Below are positions 34,002-45,449 of a DNA stretch of 64,000 nt, in pieces. Within the stretch, counting starts at the first letter, position 1. Each line of letters starts with the position of its first letter. Under the pieces are notes generated by a model that did not search any database, was not told the DNA's origin, and saw only the letters and a program-made list of their open reading frames with translations. Source of the DNA: Arachis hypogaea (taxonomy: Eukaryota; Streptophyta; Magnoliopsida; Fabales; Fabaceae); NCBI RefSeq assembly GCF_003086295.3, contig NC_092054.1, forward strand, positions 39,377,294-39,441,293, read 5' to 3'. Made by a program: the position numbers and the translations under genes.

Positions 34002-35520
34002 ATCACATTCAAAGGAGATGAATGAAAGGGCAAACAATTTATTTAATGTACTATCTATATGCATACAACTATCCTAGATGTTACATACTAATATCTATTC
34101 TACTAAAAGTTGTTAAAAACAAACCATGAAATTCCACAATCAATCCCAAGAAAGTCTTAGGGCCAAGGCAAATAGTCAGTGCACTATGATCAATGTCCAA
34201 AGAATTGAATTGAGATTTTCAAAACTAACAAACAAACAACTTGCAAGAAGATACAATATAAGAGATAAGAACATAGAATTGAGCGATCGAACCCCTCATC
34301 GGATGTGTATTCACTCTATTCGCTCAGTGTTTAGGGCTTAATCACTCAATTCTCCTTTAATCATGTTTTTCTAAGATTTGCAAGTCATCTAACAATCAAC
34401 TAATATTTGATGCATGAAAACAAATATCATGAGGTCTTTGGAGGGTTGTAATGGAGCTAGGGTTAAGGTAGGATTAATATGGTTAAGTGGACTTAGTGAA
34501 TTAGATCTTTGATTAGCTCAAGTGTCCACCTAATCCTATATCATCCTATGTACACATAACAAAACAACCTAACTACCCATTTATCTCCTATCTCACATCC
34601 ACTCATAGATTTTCTTTCCAAAATACAAACATATGCATCCTTTATTTACCTTTTTATTTCATATGCTATTATGCACATGATTTGATTTGATTTCTGATTT
34701 TTTTTAATTACAAAATCAAAATTTTCTTGTTTTTGTCAATAAACAAGAGAAACATATGTCTTGAACAATGAATGCATGAGTATTTGCCCATTTTCCAAAT
34801 TTTCACAATCAATACCCTATGTAACTTCATCACCAATGTTTTCCAACAATTTTCTCCCACACTTTGAGTAACATACACACACTCCATCCAAGCTAATCAA
34901 AGAAGCAATCCAAGGACATCAATGGTTTTTCGCTTTAGGAAGAATAATGTGCTTAGAATTAGAACAAAAGGGGATTTAAAGGCTCAAAAAGGGGTTATAA
35001 AGGTGAATGTAAGGGTTGGCCATATGGGTTAGTGAGTTCAATATCAAAAATGGCCTCAATCATACTAAATGCATTCAAACACCAAATATAGGACATAAAA
35101 ATTTAAGCAAATCTAAGATCACAATAAAAAAAGAGTATAACACACAAGAACAAACTTTATGGTTGAATATGTGCAACCATCTATTAGAGCTCAAATCTCA
35201 CAAGGTATGTTGTTCTAGCTCTTTTTCTATGTTCTATGAAAAGGATACTTCAAACAAGTTGAAAAATAATTTTTTTTTCAAATTCATTCAATGGCACGCC
35301 CTAAAAAAGATTTCATGAAATTTTCTTGTTGTTTTACAAAAATTATTCACTCTATCATGCAACATGCAAATATTTACTACCATAACTATAAGCACTAAAG
35401 AAATATATATAAACAAAGCAAGCAAAGTGCAATAAAAACAAATTGCAAAAATGAAGAAAAAGACCAAAAAGTATTTCAAAGTGTCTAAGAAAGGAATTTT
35501 ACCCCTTCAAAGTTGCAGAT
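34002..35520 (-). other. Non-coding 3' region of element C
   Basis: There is no credible ORF. Blocks at about 34430 (CATGAGGTCTTTGGAGGGTTG) and 35040 (AATGGCCTCAATCAT) recur at the same relative place in F (about 50980 and 51597). Confidence 0.6.
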
Positions 35521-35560
35521 CCTCCCCCACACTTAACTAATGCACGGTCCTTCATGCATG
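35521..35560 (-). promoter_or_regulatory. Internal RGGA hairpin with PPT-like tract (element C)
   Basis: On the minus strand: stem ATGCATG/CGTGCAT with one wobble, loop AAGGAC, then TTAAGTGTGGGGGAGGA. It lies just after the end of ORF3. Confidence 0.65.
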
Positions 35561-35599
35561 CTCAAAATCCGGGAGAACGATAACTTGGGGGCTCCACCT

Positions 35600-35976
35600 T
35601 CAGTTGGTGATCACTGACATAGGTTGATGACTTCCATCATCCTCTTCCCTAACTAACTCTGATGAAGTTTTGGGAGTTGGACTGGGGTCTCTTCCTTGTA
35701 ATTTTGCCGCTATCCATTCGAAACGCTTGTGCTCAAGTCGCTCCATGTCGTGGATATCATGCAATATGTCTTGAAAGAAGTCCGGAAGAGACCGGAAAAA
35801 TGGTAGATGAGTTGATGAAGTTGGTGGATTTGATGATGGTGCTTGAGGTGCTTTCCTCTTGGCGGTTTTCTTCTTTGTCGATCAATCCAAATCTCCACGT
35901 GGAATGAATTGGTTGCCTTTTGGTATCTTGAACATGACGTTCGTTGGTTGCCTCTCTACTCCCGCTGCTATAGCTA
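35600..35976 (-). pseudogene. C-terminal part of element C ORF3
   Basis: The frame after the D insertion reads AIAAGVERQPTN and onward. It resembles the SAAGVSYRAGD segment of F ORF3, followed by a Lys/Pro-rich part and a helical end (DILHDIHDMERLEHKRFEW) comparable to the coiled C-terminus of F. One stop lies in it. It is separated from the N-terminal part by element D. Confidence 0.55.
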
Positions 35977-35981
35977 GTCGC

Positions 35982-37495
35982 TGGTATGGGATTTATAACC
36001 CACAAACTAATCGGCAAGTGCACTGGGTCGTACCAAGTAGTACCTCAAGTGAATGAGGGTCGATCCCACGAGGATTGATGGATTAAGCAACAATGGTTAA
36101 GTGATTTACTTAGTTAGACAAACAGAAATTGGTGTTTGAAGGTTCAAAAGCATTAACAGTAAATTCAGTAAATAAGAAAGCAAGCAGTAAACAAGTTGTG
36201 AATGATATATGGAGAAACAGTTAAGGCTTCAGAGTTATCTATTTTCCGGATTGACTTTTCTTACTAACTATTTTAATCATGCAAGATTTAATTCATGGCA
36301 AACTATAAGTGACTAAACCCTAATTCCTTAGACCTTTTTAGTCTCCTCTAAAATTCATCAACCGCCAATTCCTTGGTCACTTAATTCCAATTAGAGGGTG
36401 AAGTTCAATTCTAGTTTATTTGCCACAAAAACCCTAATTACCCAAATATAAGAAGATTATATGTCACGTATCCCGTTAAGTCCAGATAATTAGAAATTTA
36501 GGAGAATATGTTTTCAAGCTGTTGTTCAAGTAAAGAGCTTTTCCAAGTTATACAAGAACTCAATTAGAACAAGGGTCATACTTCCATTCCACCGAGGTTC
36601 ATAAAATAAAGAACAAAAATAATTCTTGAATTATAAATCAGTACATGAATTAAAATAGAAAAATAATAGTATCAATCCATACAATACACAGAGCTCCTAA
36701 CCTTAACAGTGGAGGTTTAGTTGCTCATGGTTCAGAGAGAAAAACTAGGATTCGTTAAAACTGTAAATTTCCGAATGAGGTAGAAGAGAAGAGAGCCCGA
36801 AGGGATGATTCTTTTCTCTTTTTATATCTAATCCTAATTAATGTAAAATATATTTCCTAAAAACTAAATAATATCTTTTCCTAATTATAAATAAAATAAA
36901 AGTTTAAATCCAAATTAATTTAATCAATCCGTGGGCCTTTGGAATGAATTGGGGACCACTTGAGTTATTGAGGTCCACGCTGAACTAGGAAATTCTCAAG
37001 TTCAATGTGGATGAGGTAGTGGCTAAACTTGTGCTTTTCTTGAGTCCACGCTGAACTTGGAAATTCTCAAGTTCAGTGTGGAGTGGCGTGCAAAACTTCC
37101 TTTGGTGCGTTGATGCTAGCACTGAACTTGAATGACTTCAAGTTCAGCGTGGAGGAGGCAGTGTGAAATGGAAGAAAAGAGTATACTATTATATATCATT
37201 GGAAATCTTTGGAAGTTAGCTTTCCAATGTCACTAGAATCACATCAATTGAATCTCTGTAACTCAAGTTATTTCTGTTTGAGTGCAAGGAGGTCGGAGTT
37301 GATAGCATCATTCTCTTTCTTCCTTTTCTGCTACAAAACTCCGTCAAATCCATCTGAATGCTACCTGAAATAAACAGGAATTGCAAACAACTCAAAGTAG
37401 CATTCATAGTGGCTAAAGGTAATTAAATCTTGATTAAACTCAACAATTTGAATGCAAATTTACTAAGAAAAGATAAAGAAGATGCTCACGCATCA
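35982..37495 (-). repeat. 3' LTR of element D (1514 bp)
   Basis: U3 contains three 36-38 bp inverted repeats of type CCACGCTGAACTT...AAGTTCAGCGTGG, starting at about 36975, 37046 and 37117 (period 71). A TATA-like TATAAAAAG (minus strand) lies near 36830. Confidence 0.92.
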
Positions 37496-37533
37496 CAACA
37501 CCAAACTTGAATTGTTGCTTGTCCTCAAGCAAC
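37496..37533 (-). promoter_or_regulatory. RGGA hairpin and polypurine tract of element D
   Basis: On the minus strand: perfect 8-bp stem GTTGCTTG/CAAGCAAC, loop AGGA, then AATTCAAGTTTGGTGTTG up to the LTR. Confidence 0.8.
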
Positions 37534-38562
37534 CAAAATTAGTACATGATAAAGATGTGAATTTGCATGAGAGGTGAGAGTTCAGTTAGGTTCATGTCTC
37601 TTCTTGAAGTGGGGTTTACTATTGTAATTCAGAACAGTTTTGGCATCTCACTCTCCTTTGAATTAGAGGAATGTCACTGTCATTCAGAATTAGGATCCAG
37701 ATCATATTATGAATTTTCTGATCTTTATACTTCAATTTAATCCTTGAACACATCAAATTTCCTTTAATTCTCTTTTCTTAGGTGCTTTGCACCTTGAGCC
37801 TAACCGTGACTTTAAATATTTTGTCTTAAACTTCACTTGACACAAAAACACCACAAGCACTTAACTGGAGAACTCTCTTTAGGTTCTTATTTTTCTTTTA
37901 GTTACTCCCAGACAGTTGGGCTCAAAGCCTTTGGCATACTCTGTTAAATACACTTGATCTCAACTCTTAGTGCTCTGTCTCAAGGATTACTTGACACAAT
38001 TACACCACAAGCATATGACTATGGAAACAACTCTTTGAGCTTTTAATCATGTCTGACCTTCCTAGTCATTGATGCTAAGAGCCTTGGACCTTGCTTTTAT
38101 TTTTCTTTTGCTTCAAGGATTAAGCTTTTGTTTAATTCAGAAAATTCATAGTAGTTCTCTAAATTCATATTTCTTATGCACCAACATCCCTTAATTCAAA
38201 TTCAACTATGCACTGTTCATATCATGCATTCAGAATCACAAATAATACCACCACATTTAAGTAAATAAGACTACTCTTAAATATAACTCAATTTCTCATG
38301 TAATACATCACTTCTTTTCTTTTCTTTTTAATTTCAAGCTCAGTGAGCAATACGTGAGACATTTTATTTTTTTTAACTAAAAGCAAATAATAGAATGAAA
38401 CTAAATCCAAGAACTGAAAGTACTAAAGATCATGCAGGCAATCAAAGCAACAGAAAATAGAAGACAACAAAATAAGAACGGAAGGGAAAATAGAATGAAA
38501 TGAACTCAACCACCTCAGTTATGCTGGTGGCCATCTCATTCCTCCGACTGTGCTCCTCTAAC
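37534..38562 (-). other. Non-coding 3' region of element D
   Basis: Two copies of CTTGACACAA(N)CACCACAAGCA lie at about 37836 and 37990, matching a single inverted block in B (about 27870). No ORF is present. Confidence 0.55.
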
Positions 38563-38595
38563 ACCAAACTTTAAAGTTTGCTTGTCCCAAGCAAA
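38563..38595 (-). promoter_or_regulatory. Internal RGGA hairpin with PPT-like tract (element D)
   Basis: On the minus strand: stem TTTGCTTG/CAAGCAAA with a 3-nt loop GGA, then CTTTAAAGTTTGGTGTT. Confidence 0.65.
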
Positions 38596-38781
38596 GAAAA
38601 ACTCCAGGGTGTCAAAAATTCTTTTTAATTGCTCCTGTTCCTGTTCTAATCACTCTGCATGACCAAAACACATGTAAAACAAGAAAAATTCTAAAAAAAG
38701 TAAGATAAAATAATTTAAAACCAGAACTAAAATAACTATAAAATTAAAACCAAAGTAACTGCAAAACCAAGGATACTAGTA

Positions 38782-38829
38782 GTTGGGTTGCCTCCCAATA
38801 AGCGCTTCTTTAATGTCATTAGCTGGACA
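38782..38829 (-). other. Double hairpin of element D
   Basis: On the minus strand, hairpin 1 is TGTC/GACA around CAGCTAAT and hairpin 2 is TTGGG/CCCAA around AGGCAA. The spacer is TTAAAGAAGCGCTTA. It is kept in an element that has lost all of pol. Confidence 0.68.
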
Positions 38830-39187
38830 CTTGATTGTTGAATTTTCTTCCTCTTCTTCCAGTTGGTTAAAAGAAATGTCTCCAAGGGGGGAGATGTGAA
38901 AATTAGTGCACCCTGACATAAATTCCTCCTGACAAGCTTTCTTGTATTGTGATTAGCTTAATTCACCTTGCTTGTTGGGGTAGAGGTTGGATTATTTTTT
39001 GCTGACCTTCTCTTTTTCATGGATATTTTCTTCTATTTCTTGATCCTAATCCCCTTTTTAGTGCTTTTCTTAGTTGCTTTCACTTCTTTGATTTCAAAAC
39101 ATGGGTGTTGTGTGATGGTTGGAGTGTACCCTTCATCAAGAACTTCTTGAATTGGTGGTTCAATAAACTCACCCTCTATGCCACTCT

Positions 39188-39802
39188 CTACTTCATTGGA
39201 GTGTAGATTCCCATAATTGTTTCATCCCTTACAACCTCCTTTGTTTGTGCATCTTCCTCTTTTTCCATGCGTGAGGGTGGAAAGTTCTCTAATTCACTGG
39301 AGTATGAATTCCTTTGATTGATTTTCTCACTTTCTTCCATAGGATCTTGTATTATATCTCTTGGGAAGGAATTTGCTTGTTCTTCTTTCTGGGGTTTGAT
39401 AATCATCTGCACATATTTCTCTACATTTTTGACATTCATCCTCATATCATGTATACATTCTTTCATGAGAAGCTCAAGAGCTGAAGGTTCTTGATATGAA
39501 TAAGGAGATGGTGGCTCTTGATATGAATAAGAAGGAGATAATGGTTCTTGATAAGAGTAAAAAGAGGATGGTTCTTGGTATGAATAGGTAGATGGTGGCT
39601 CTTGATATGGGTAGAAAGATGATGGTTCTTGATATGGATAGGGAGATGGTGGTTCTTGGTATGAATATAGAGATGGTGGTTCTTGATAGTTGGAACATGG
39701 AGCATTAAAGTTTCTTTAGTTTTGACTTTGCCAACCAAAATTCGGGTAGTTACTCCATCCACAATAATATAGATCACTACTTGGGTGTGAGTAGTAACCC
39801 AT
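39188..39802 (-). pseudogene. Reduced gag-like ORF of element D
   Basis: The ATG at 39802 opens MGYYSHPSSDLYY, then WSNYPNFGW, which is the W-NHPNF-W motif near the C-terminus of the gags of A and B. A stop (TAA for CAA) follows. The frame continues into seven to eight copies of a 9-residue unit (YQEPPSPYS type, from a 27-bp DNA repeat at 39486-39692) and a charged tail ending at 39188. There is no capsid core and no CCHC knuckle. Whether the protein was ever made is unclear. Confidence 0.6.
39486..39692 (-). repeat. 27-bp tandem repeat in D gag-like ORF (about 7.5 copies)
   Basis: Units begin GGTTCTTGATATGAAT on the plus strand. Six are 27 bp and one is 30 bp, so the frame is always kept. 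They encode the Tyr-Gln-Glu-Pro repeat. Confidence 0.85.
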
Positions 39803-39869
39803 GTGATCTCTCTCCAAATACCAAACAGAATTAAACGCACCATGTGGTAAATAGGCAAGCAAAGAAGAA

Positions 39870-40221
39870 AGAACATAAAGAAAAATAAAAATAAATAAAA
39901 AAATAAAAATAAAATAAAATATAAAAGAAAATAAAAATAAAAGAAAAATAAAGTAAATAAAATAAACTGAATAATTAAGAAAATAAAATAACTAATAAGC
40001 AAAAAGGAGTATAAAATTCAAACTCAATGAGTAAAATAACTAGGAAGAATAAAAACAACTAAGGGGACACCAAACATTATTTCAGAAATTAAGAGAAAAA
40101 AATTTAAATAAAATAAATCAAAATAATTTTTTTTAATTTTAAAGAAATAAGTTAAATGAAATTAAAGCAAAAATGCCTAATCTAAGAAATCAAACAACCA
40201 GTAGTTGTCAATCACAGTCAA
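39870..40221 (-). other. A/T-rich leader of element D
   Basis: AAATAAAAATAAAAT-type simple sequence lies between the gag-like ORF and the PBS. No ORF is credible. Confidence 0.5.
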
Positions 40222-40239
40222 TCCCTGACAACGGTGCCA
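40222..40239 (-). promoter_or_regulatory. Primer-binding site of element D
   Basis: TCCCTGACAACGGTGCCA on the plus strand is the tRNA-Asp 3' end with three changes. It is adjacent to the 5' LTR. Confidence 0.75.
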
Positions 40240-40245
40240 AAAACT

Positions 40246-41753
40246 TAGTGCGGGATTTATAACCCACAAACTAAACGACAAGTGCACCGGGTCGTACCAA
40301 GTAGTACCTCAAGTGCATGAGGGTCAATCCCACGAGGATTGATGGATTAAGCAACAATGGTTAAGTGATTTACTTAGTTAGACAAACAGAAATTGGTGTT
40401 TGAAGGTTCAAAAGCATTAACAGTAAATTCAGTAAATAAGAAAGCAAGCAGTAAACAAGTTGTGAATGATATATGGAGAAACAGTTAAGGCTTCAGAGTT
40501 ATCTATTTTCCGGATTGACTTTTCTTACTAACTATTTTAATCATGCAAGATTTAATTCATGGCAAACTATAAGTGACTAAACCCTAATTCCTTAGACCTT
40601 TTTAGTCTCCTCTAAAATTCATCAACCGCCAATTCCTTGGTCACTTAATTCCAATTAGAGGGTGAAGTTCAATTCTAGTTTATATGCCACAAAAACCCTA
40701 ATTACCCAAATATAAGAGGATTATATGTCACATATCCCGTTAAGTCTAGATAATTATAAATTTAGGAGAATATGTTTTCAAGCTGTTGTTCAAGTAAAGA
40801 GCTTTTCCAAGTTATACAAGAACTCAATTAGAACAAGGGTCATACTTCCGTTTCACCCAGATTCATAAAATAAAGAACGAAAATAATTCTTGAATTATAA
40901 ATCAGTACATGAATTAAAATAGAAAAATAATAGTATCAATCCATACAATAGACAGAGCTCCTAATCTTAACAGTGGAGGTTTAGTTGCTCATGGTTCAGA
41001 GAGAAAAACTAAGATTCGTTAAAACTGTAAATTTTCGAATGAGGTAGAAGGGAAGAGAGCCCGAAGGGCTGATTCTTTTCCCTTTTATATCTAATTCTAA
41101 TTAATGTAAAATATATTTCCTAAAAACTAAATAATATCTTTTTCTAATTATAAATAAAATAAAAGTTTAAATCAAAATTAATTTAATCAATCCGTGCGGC
41201 CTTTGGAATGAATTGGGGACCACTTGAGTTATTGAGGTCCACGCTGAACTTGGAAATTCTCAAGTTCAGCGTGGATGAGGCAGTGGCTAAACTTGTGCTT
41301 TTCTTGAGTCCACGCTGAACTTGGAAATTCTCAAGTTCAGCGTGGAGTGGCGTGCAAAACTTCCTTTGGTGCGTTGATGCTGGCGCTGAACTTGAATGAC
41401 TTCAAGTTCAGCGTGGAGGAGGCAGCATGAAATAAAAGAAAAGGATATACTATTATATATCTTTGGAAAGCTTTGGAAGTTAGCTTTCCAATGCCACTGA
41501 AATCACGTCAATCGGACCTCTGTAGTTCAAGTTATTTTAGTGCAAGGAGGTCGGGGTTGACAGCATCATTCGCTTTCTTCCTTTTCTGCTGCAAAACTCC
41601 GTCAAATCCATCCGAATGCTACCTGAAATAAACAAGAATTGCAAAAAACTCAAAGTAGCATTCATAGTGGCTAAAGGTAGTTAAATCTTGATTAAACTCA
41701 ACAATTTGAATACAAATTTACCAAGAAAAGATAGAGAAGATGCTCATGCATCA
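40246..41753 (-). repeat. 5' LTR of element D (1508 bp)
   Basis: It is nearly identical to 35982-37495, including the three long inverted repeats, which here have more perfect arms (GCTGAACTTGG...CAAGTTCAGC). Confidence 0.92.
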
Positions 41754-41758
41754 ATCGC

Positions 41759-42517
41759 ATCACCATCAATGGGAAAGGAATGTTGATCTTTTTCTTTTCA
41801 ATGAGTTTCCAAATCGATATGCATATCAAAGGCAAAAATGGATATTTTCTTTCTTTCCAAAATAGCCCAAATTAGCAAAGTAGCTTTAAGTCTGACATGG
41901 GTAGCGTGGGTGCTAGGAATTATATAGTCGGCCACAATTTAATGCCAAATACACGCCTTGGCATTCGAATTGGAATAAGCAATGCTAGCGGGAACATATT
42001 TTCTCCCCTTGCTATATTCCCATGATGCACCGAGATGGCCAATTTTCTTAAGAACAGGAGCCAAGGACATCCTCCCCTTGAACACATCCGCTTTGATCCT
42101 TGAATAATCATCCTTCGCAGGCAGAATGTGGGGAATCTTCAGAAGAGCTTCTAGAGCCTTGTTGGAAGTATCCAACGTCTTCCTTCGGAGAAATATGTAC
42201 TCTGCATCCTAAGCTTGATAGTTAGCGTAGAATTTTCGCACCATGGACTCATTTACCTCAATGGGGTCTTGCTCAGGAAATCCCCAATGAAGCGAGGCAA
42301 TCCTTTCATGGATGATCACCTTGTATTTGTTTGGAACCTTTAGTGTCCTCTCTCAATGGATTGTTCTTTTCTCAATTGCTTTATATTGGGAGTCAGCTCT
42401 TCGGTTAACCAAGGCACTTGGTCTCTCACTTTGGCGATCCATTAACCAAGTATTAGGAGGGCGAGTTGTTGGTTGCACAACCGGTGATGTGACCGGTGCT
42501 TTACCTTTTACGCGCAT
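41759..42517 (-). pseudogene. N-terminal and central part of element C ORF3
   Basis: The ATG at 42517 opens MRVKGKAPVTSP (basic, like F ORF3). Further on are VRKFYANY (compare VVEFYSNF in F and VQEFYANEW in B), a SKGRKYVPASIAYSNSNAK stretch and a DYIIPSTHATHVRLKATLLIWAIL segment equivalent to the PTSN region of B. Several stops and a frameshift break it, and element D splits it at 41758. It identifies C as a third family carrying this domain. Confidence 0.65.
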
Positions 42518-42518
42518 C

Positions 42519-42535
42519 CTAAAAAGGAGAATTAC
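42519..42535 (-). promoter_or_regulatory. Predicted 3' splice acceptor before C ORF3
   Basis: On the minus strand it reads TGTAATTCTCCTTTTTAG, then G and ATG: polypyrimidine tract plus AG one base before the start codon. Confidence 0.5.
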
Positions 42536-42572
42536 AAACAAAATTGAAATTCTTAATTGGAAGCACAAATAA

Positions 42573-43500
42573 AGTGAAGAAAAATTGAAATTCTTAATTG
42601 GAAGCTTTCAAAATAGTGTGATTTGAGATGAAATAATGTGTGTATTCCAAATGTGCACGCGGTTAGAACACACACATCGGCCGGTTGAAATGGCAATCGC
42701 ACTATTAAAACAATCAAAGTTCAATGCTTCTCAATCAAGTGTTTAAGTTTCAAGCATGGAGAATTAAGATCCAAGCAAACTTAAACAAGCACAACTTAAC
42801 TTAATTGAATTCTTTGAAGGAAATGGGTATTGAGGTTGTGGGCATGAAAGTTCATTATTAAAAAGGGTGCACAACAACAATAACCATTCAAGCAAAGTGG
42901 AATGTCATTTGTTCATCTTGAAGGTGTGAGAATCACATAAACAATGTGCTTAAGTTAGAGCAAAAGATATTTGATCAAGACATCAAGGAAGTGAACATTT
43001 GTAATGTGATTACTCACTTCAATTGCTAGGATGAACAATGAAAATTGAATTCAACTAAGATCAATGCATTCTCAAAAAAATCACCCATTAACAAAAAATC
43101 AAAAGTCATGTAAGACATGGGTGTTTGAAACCTCAAGTTCAAGAAATAAGGGAATGCATTGGTAAATTTAAGTTGATCATCATAAAAAATCATATTTGAA
43201 GTTGCACAAATCATAGACTATGCCAAATAAGAGAATGTTGAAAGCATATGATAGCCATCTCATATGAATCAAACAAAAGTTAACTTAGGCATTTCATCAA
43301 ACAATTAATGTGCATTGTGCAAACTTATCATAATTAAGCTCAAATTCAATCAAAAGCAACCCATCAATTCAGAGATCAAACTCTTGTAATACAAATATAA
43401 CTAAAGAAAGTAATAAACTCAGTCTAATCAACATGAAAAGAAAATAAAAACAATTTCAAAAATTAACATGAAAAGAAAATAAACCTGAAAATCAAAGGAT
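42573..43500 (-). other. Non-coding region of element C before ORF3
   Basis: It is AT-rich, matches E at 5760-6700, and has no supported ORF. Confidence 0.5.
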
Positions 43501-43549
43501 GAAGAAAGTAAGATGAGAAGATGAAACAATGGCACTTGTTATAGCCACT

Positions 43550-43800
43550 GTGAGTTCACGGCGGTTAGCTTCGCCGGAGACACACCGGAGTTCCACAGAG
43601 GGCGGAGGAGCTCTCCGGTGGAAGAGAAAGAAAAGATAAAGAGAAGAAAGAAAGCAAGAAGGAGGAAGAATAGAGAGAAAAAGGGGTGGCGGTGGCAGAC
43701 GGCGGCAGGACACTGGCGGCAGGGTCGCCAGAAGAGGCTGGGCAGATGGGCGCAGCAGCGGAGCAAGGAGAAGAAAGGAAGAAGCTGCTGGCTAAATAGG
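43550..43800 (-). other. GA-rich / GC-rich tract of element C
   Basis: On the sense strand it is C/T-rich with CCGCC and CTTCTTCC runs. It lies at the same position as the tracts in E (6738-6860), F (53840-54090) and B (25620-25980), between the palindrome array and ORF3. Confidence 0.5.
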
Positions 43801-43829
43801 GGTTTTACCTTGTTTAACGCCTAGGTCGA

Positions 43830-44305
43830 GGCTTGTGCATGCGCATACAGGTCCGTGCGCACGCACAAGAAGCGAAAAAGAGGGAGATGCGGACGCACAT
43901 AGCATGCGAGCACTCCCAGCAAAAGGTGCGTAAAGGAGTGTACGGGCGCACAGCACTATGCGCGCGCATAGAAAGCGTGAAAAGAGGATGCGTGCGTACG
44001 CACAAGCAGGTGCGCACGCACAAGAAGCAAAACGAAGGGGGATGCGGACGCACCAGACGTGCGAACACACCCATCATAGAGGGTGTATCAAGGTGTGCGG
44101 GCGCACAAAGCTGTGCACTCACACAGATGACTGAATTTTTTTTTTACTTGGGGAAAGGTCATGTGTGCATGCGCACACAGGTCCGTGCGCACGTACAGGA
44201 GTGAAAAGTTGCAAAGGTTCATGCGCACAAGCTGTGCCAGTGCTCCTAACAGAAAGGGTGCAAGCTGGTGTGGAAACGCACAAGCCTGTGCGCTCGCACA
44301 GAGAG
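43830..44305 (-). repeat. Internal palindrome array of element C
   Basis: About 15 units of GTGCGNNCGCAC type lie here, several in close pairs about 18-22 bp apart (for example 43834/43854 and 43992/44010). The motif is the same as in the U3 of C and E. Confidence 0.78.
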
Positions 44306-44440
44306 TGCGAAAAGAGTGAATCAAAGATTAAACCTATCTACTCAAAGATTAAACTAATCCTAAGTGAATCAACATAACAAAAAAACAATTAAGTTAAAGA
44401 ACTATAAACAAAAAGAGAAGGGTTAGAACAATGTTACCAT

Positions 44441-44491
44441 GGTGGGGTGTCTCCCACCTAGCACTTTGGTTTAAAGTCCTAAGTTGGACTT
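44441..44491 (-). other. Post-ORF double hairpin (element C)
   Basis: On the minus strand, hairpin 1 is AAGTCC/GGACTT around AACTTA and hairpin 2 is GGTGGG/CCCACC around AGACAC. Both stems are perfect. The spacer contains AAAGTGCTA. It lies 9 nt after the gag-like stop. ACCATGG follows. Confidence 0.72.
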
Positions 44492-44499
44492 GCATGAGT

Positions 44500-45189
44500 T
44501 CATTGATCATCCTTTGGAACTTCTTCAAGGAGGAAAATCTCCAACTCCTTGGCATGCTTGGTTTGAGGGTCTACCTTCTCAAGTGTCTCACTTCCCTTAG
44601 GATTTATAGCATCAATGCTAGACTTGAGGGTTGATGGAGGCGGCGAAGGTGGACCACTAGGTGTCACAAGTTGTGGAGGAGCAAGGTTGTTAGTGGCAGA
44701 GGGGAGTGTTAAATGGGACAAGACGTCGGCAAGAGTTGCCATGCAATTGTCTTGTTTCCTTTGAAATTTTTGTTGTTCTTGAATGAAGGCTTGGAGAGCG
44801 TTCTCTCCATGAGGAGGGTTGAAGTGAGTGGGATGATGGTGAAGGTTAGGTTGCTCCAAGTATGGTGATCGGTAAGGTAAATGAAGAGGAGTTGGTGGTG
44901 AGAATGGCAAAGAGACTTGAGAGCATAGTGGTTGTGTATCATGTATAGGATATGGAGCATGAACATGTAGAGGGGAAAAATTATAATGATGGTGTGTTCC
45001 ACTAGGTATGAGAGGTTGATAGGCATTAGGATCATAGGGTCCATGAGAAGGTCCTTGTTGCCAAGAATAGCTTGCTTGCGACCCTCCCTCAATTTGGCCT
45101 CCCATACTTTGATGCGATCCACTGTTGATATTGTCCTCCCCTACAACATGATAACAACCAAACTCCAAATCAAAGGGGTGATAGCTCAT
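44500..45189 (-). CDS. Gag-like ORF of element C (229 codons)
   Basis: It is an intact frame starting MSYHPFDLEFG, rich in Pro, His, Tyr and Gln, with the shared ALQAFIQEQQKFQRKQ segment also found in E (DLQYFLQEQAEFQKK). It lacks the gag capsid core and any zinc knuckle. Its last residues (KELEIFLLEE) resemble the last residues of the integrase ORF of F (KELEVFLLED) just before the same double hairpin. It therefore looks like a deletion product that fused a gag-type N-terminus to the end of pol. The role is unknown. The short unbroken frame could be chance survival. Confidence 0.62.
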   Translation of the reverse strand: MSYHPFDLEFGCYHVVGEDNINSGSHQSMGGQIEGGSQASYSWQQGPSHGPYDPNAYQPLIPSGTHHHYNFSPLHVHAPYPIHDTQPLCSQVSLPFSPPTPLHLPYRSPYLEQPNLHHHPTHFNPPHGENALQAFIQEQQKFQRKQDNCMATLADVLSHLTLPSATNNLAPPQLVTPSGPPSPPPSTLKSSIDAINPKGSETLEKVDPQTKHAKELEIFLLEEVPKDDQ

Positions 45190-45425
45190 GGTGAAAAGAA
45201 AAGATAAGGTTCAATAGTATTAACAAAAGTAATGAACAAGTGAATATATGTTCTAACTATCTCTATTTACCTAAGACTAAATAAATAAAAACGTTAGTTA
45301 CTAGTACTAATAGTTAGATAGAGGCGCCATCTACCAATTAGTGTCAAGTAACAAACAAAAATCAAGTATTCACACTATTCACATATTCACAACAACTGAA
45401 TTTATAGCACTCATTGCACTTAGTG

Positions 45426-45443
45426 TCCCCGGCAACGGCGTCA
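45426..45443 (-). promoter_or_regulatory. Primer-binding site of element C (tRNA-Asp)
   Basis: TCCCCGGCAACGGCGTCA on the plus strand has one change from the tRNA-Asp 3' end. Confidence 0.85.
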
Positions 45444-45449
45444 AAAACT

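Larger units (their letters stand above)
35982..41753 (-). mobile_element. Element D: minimal non-autonomous Athila-like element (5.8 kb)
   Basis: LTRs are 1514 and 1508 bp with only 2750 bp between them. The duplication is GTCGC (35977-35981) against ATCGC (41754-41758), one mismatch. It has a degenerate tRNA-Asp PBS, a short gag-like reading frame with a 9-residue tandem repeat, the double hairpin, an internal and a terminal RGGA hairpin/PPT, and nothing else. It is inserted in ORF3 of C. The LTR pair is very similar, so it was mobile relatively recently despite its size. Confidence 0.92.

Noticed and set aside
43618..43824. Small ORFs over GA-rich or CT-rich tracts (also 6709-6933, 27594-27884, 53824-54238, 63078-63266)
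   Set aside because: They are low-complexity translations (Lys/Arg/Glu or Ser/Leu/Phe runs) with no motif, and overlapping frames are equally open.
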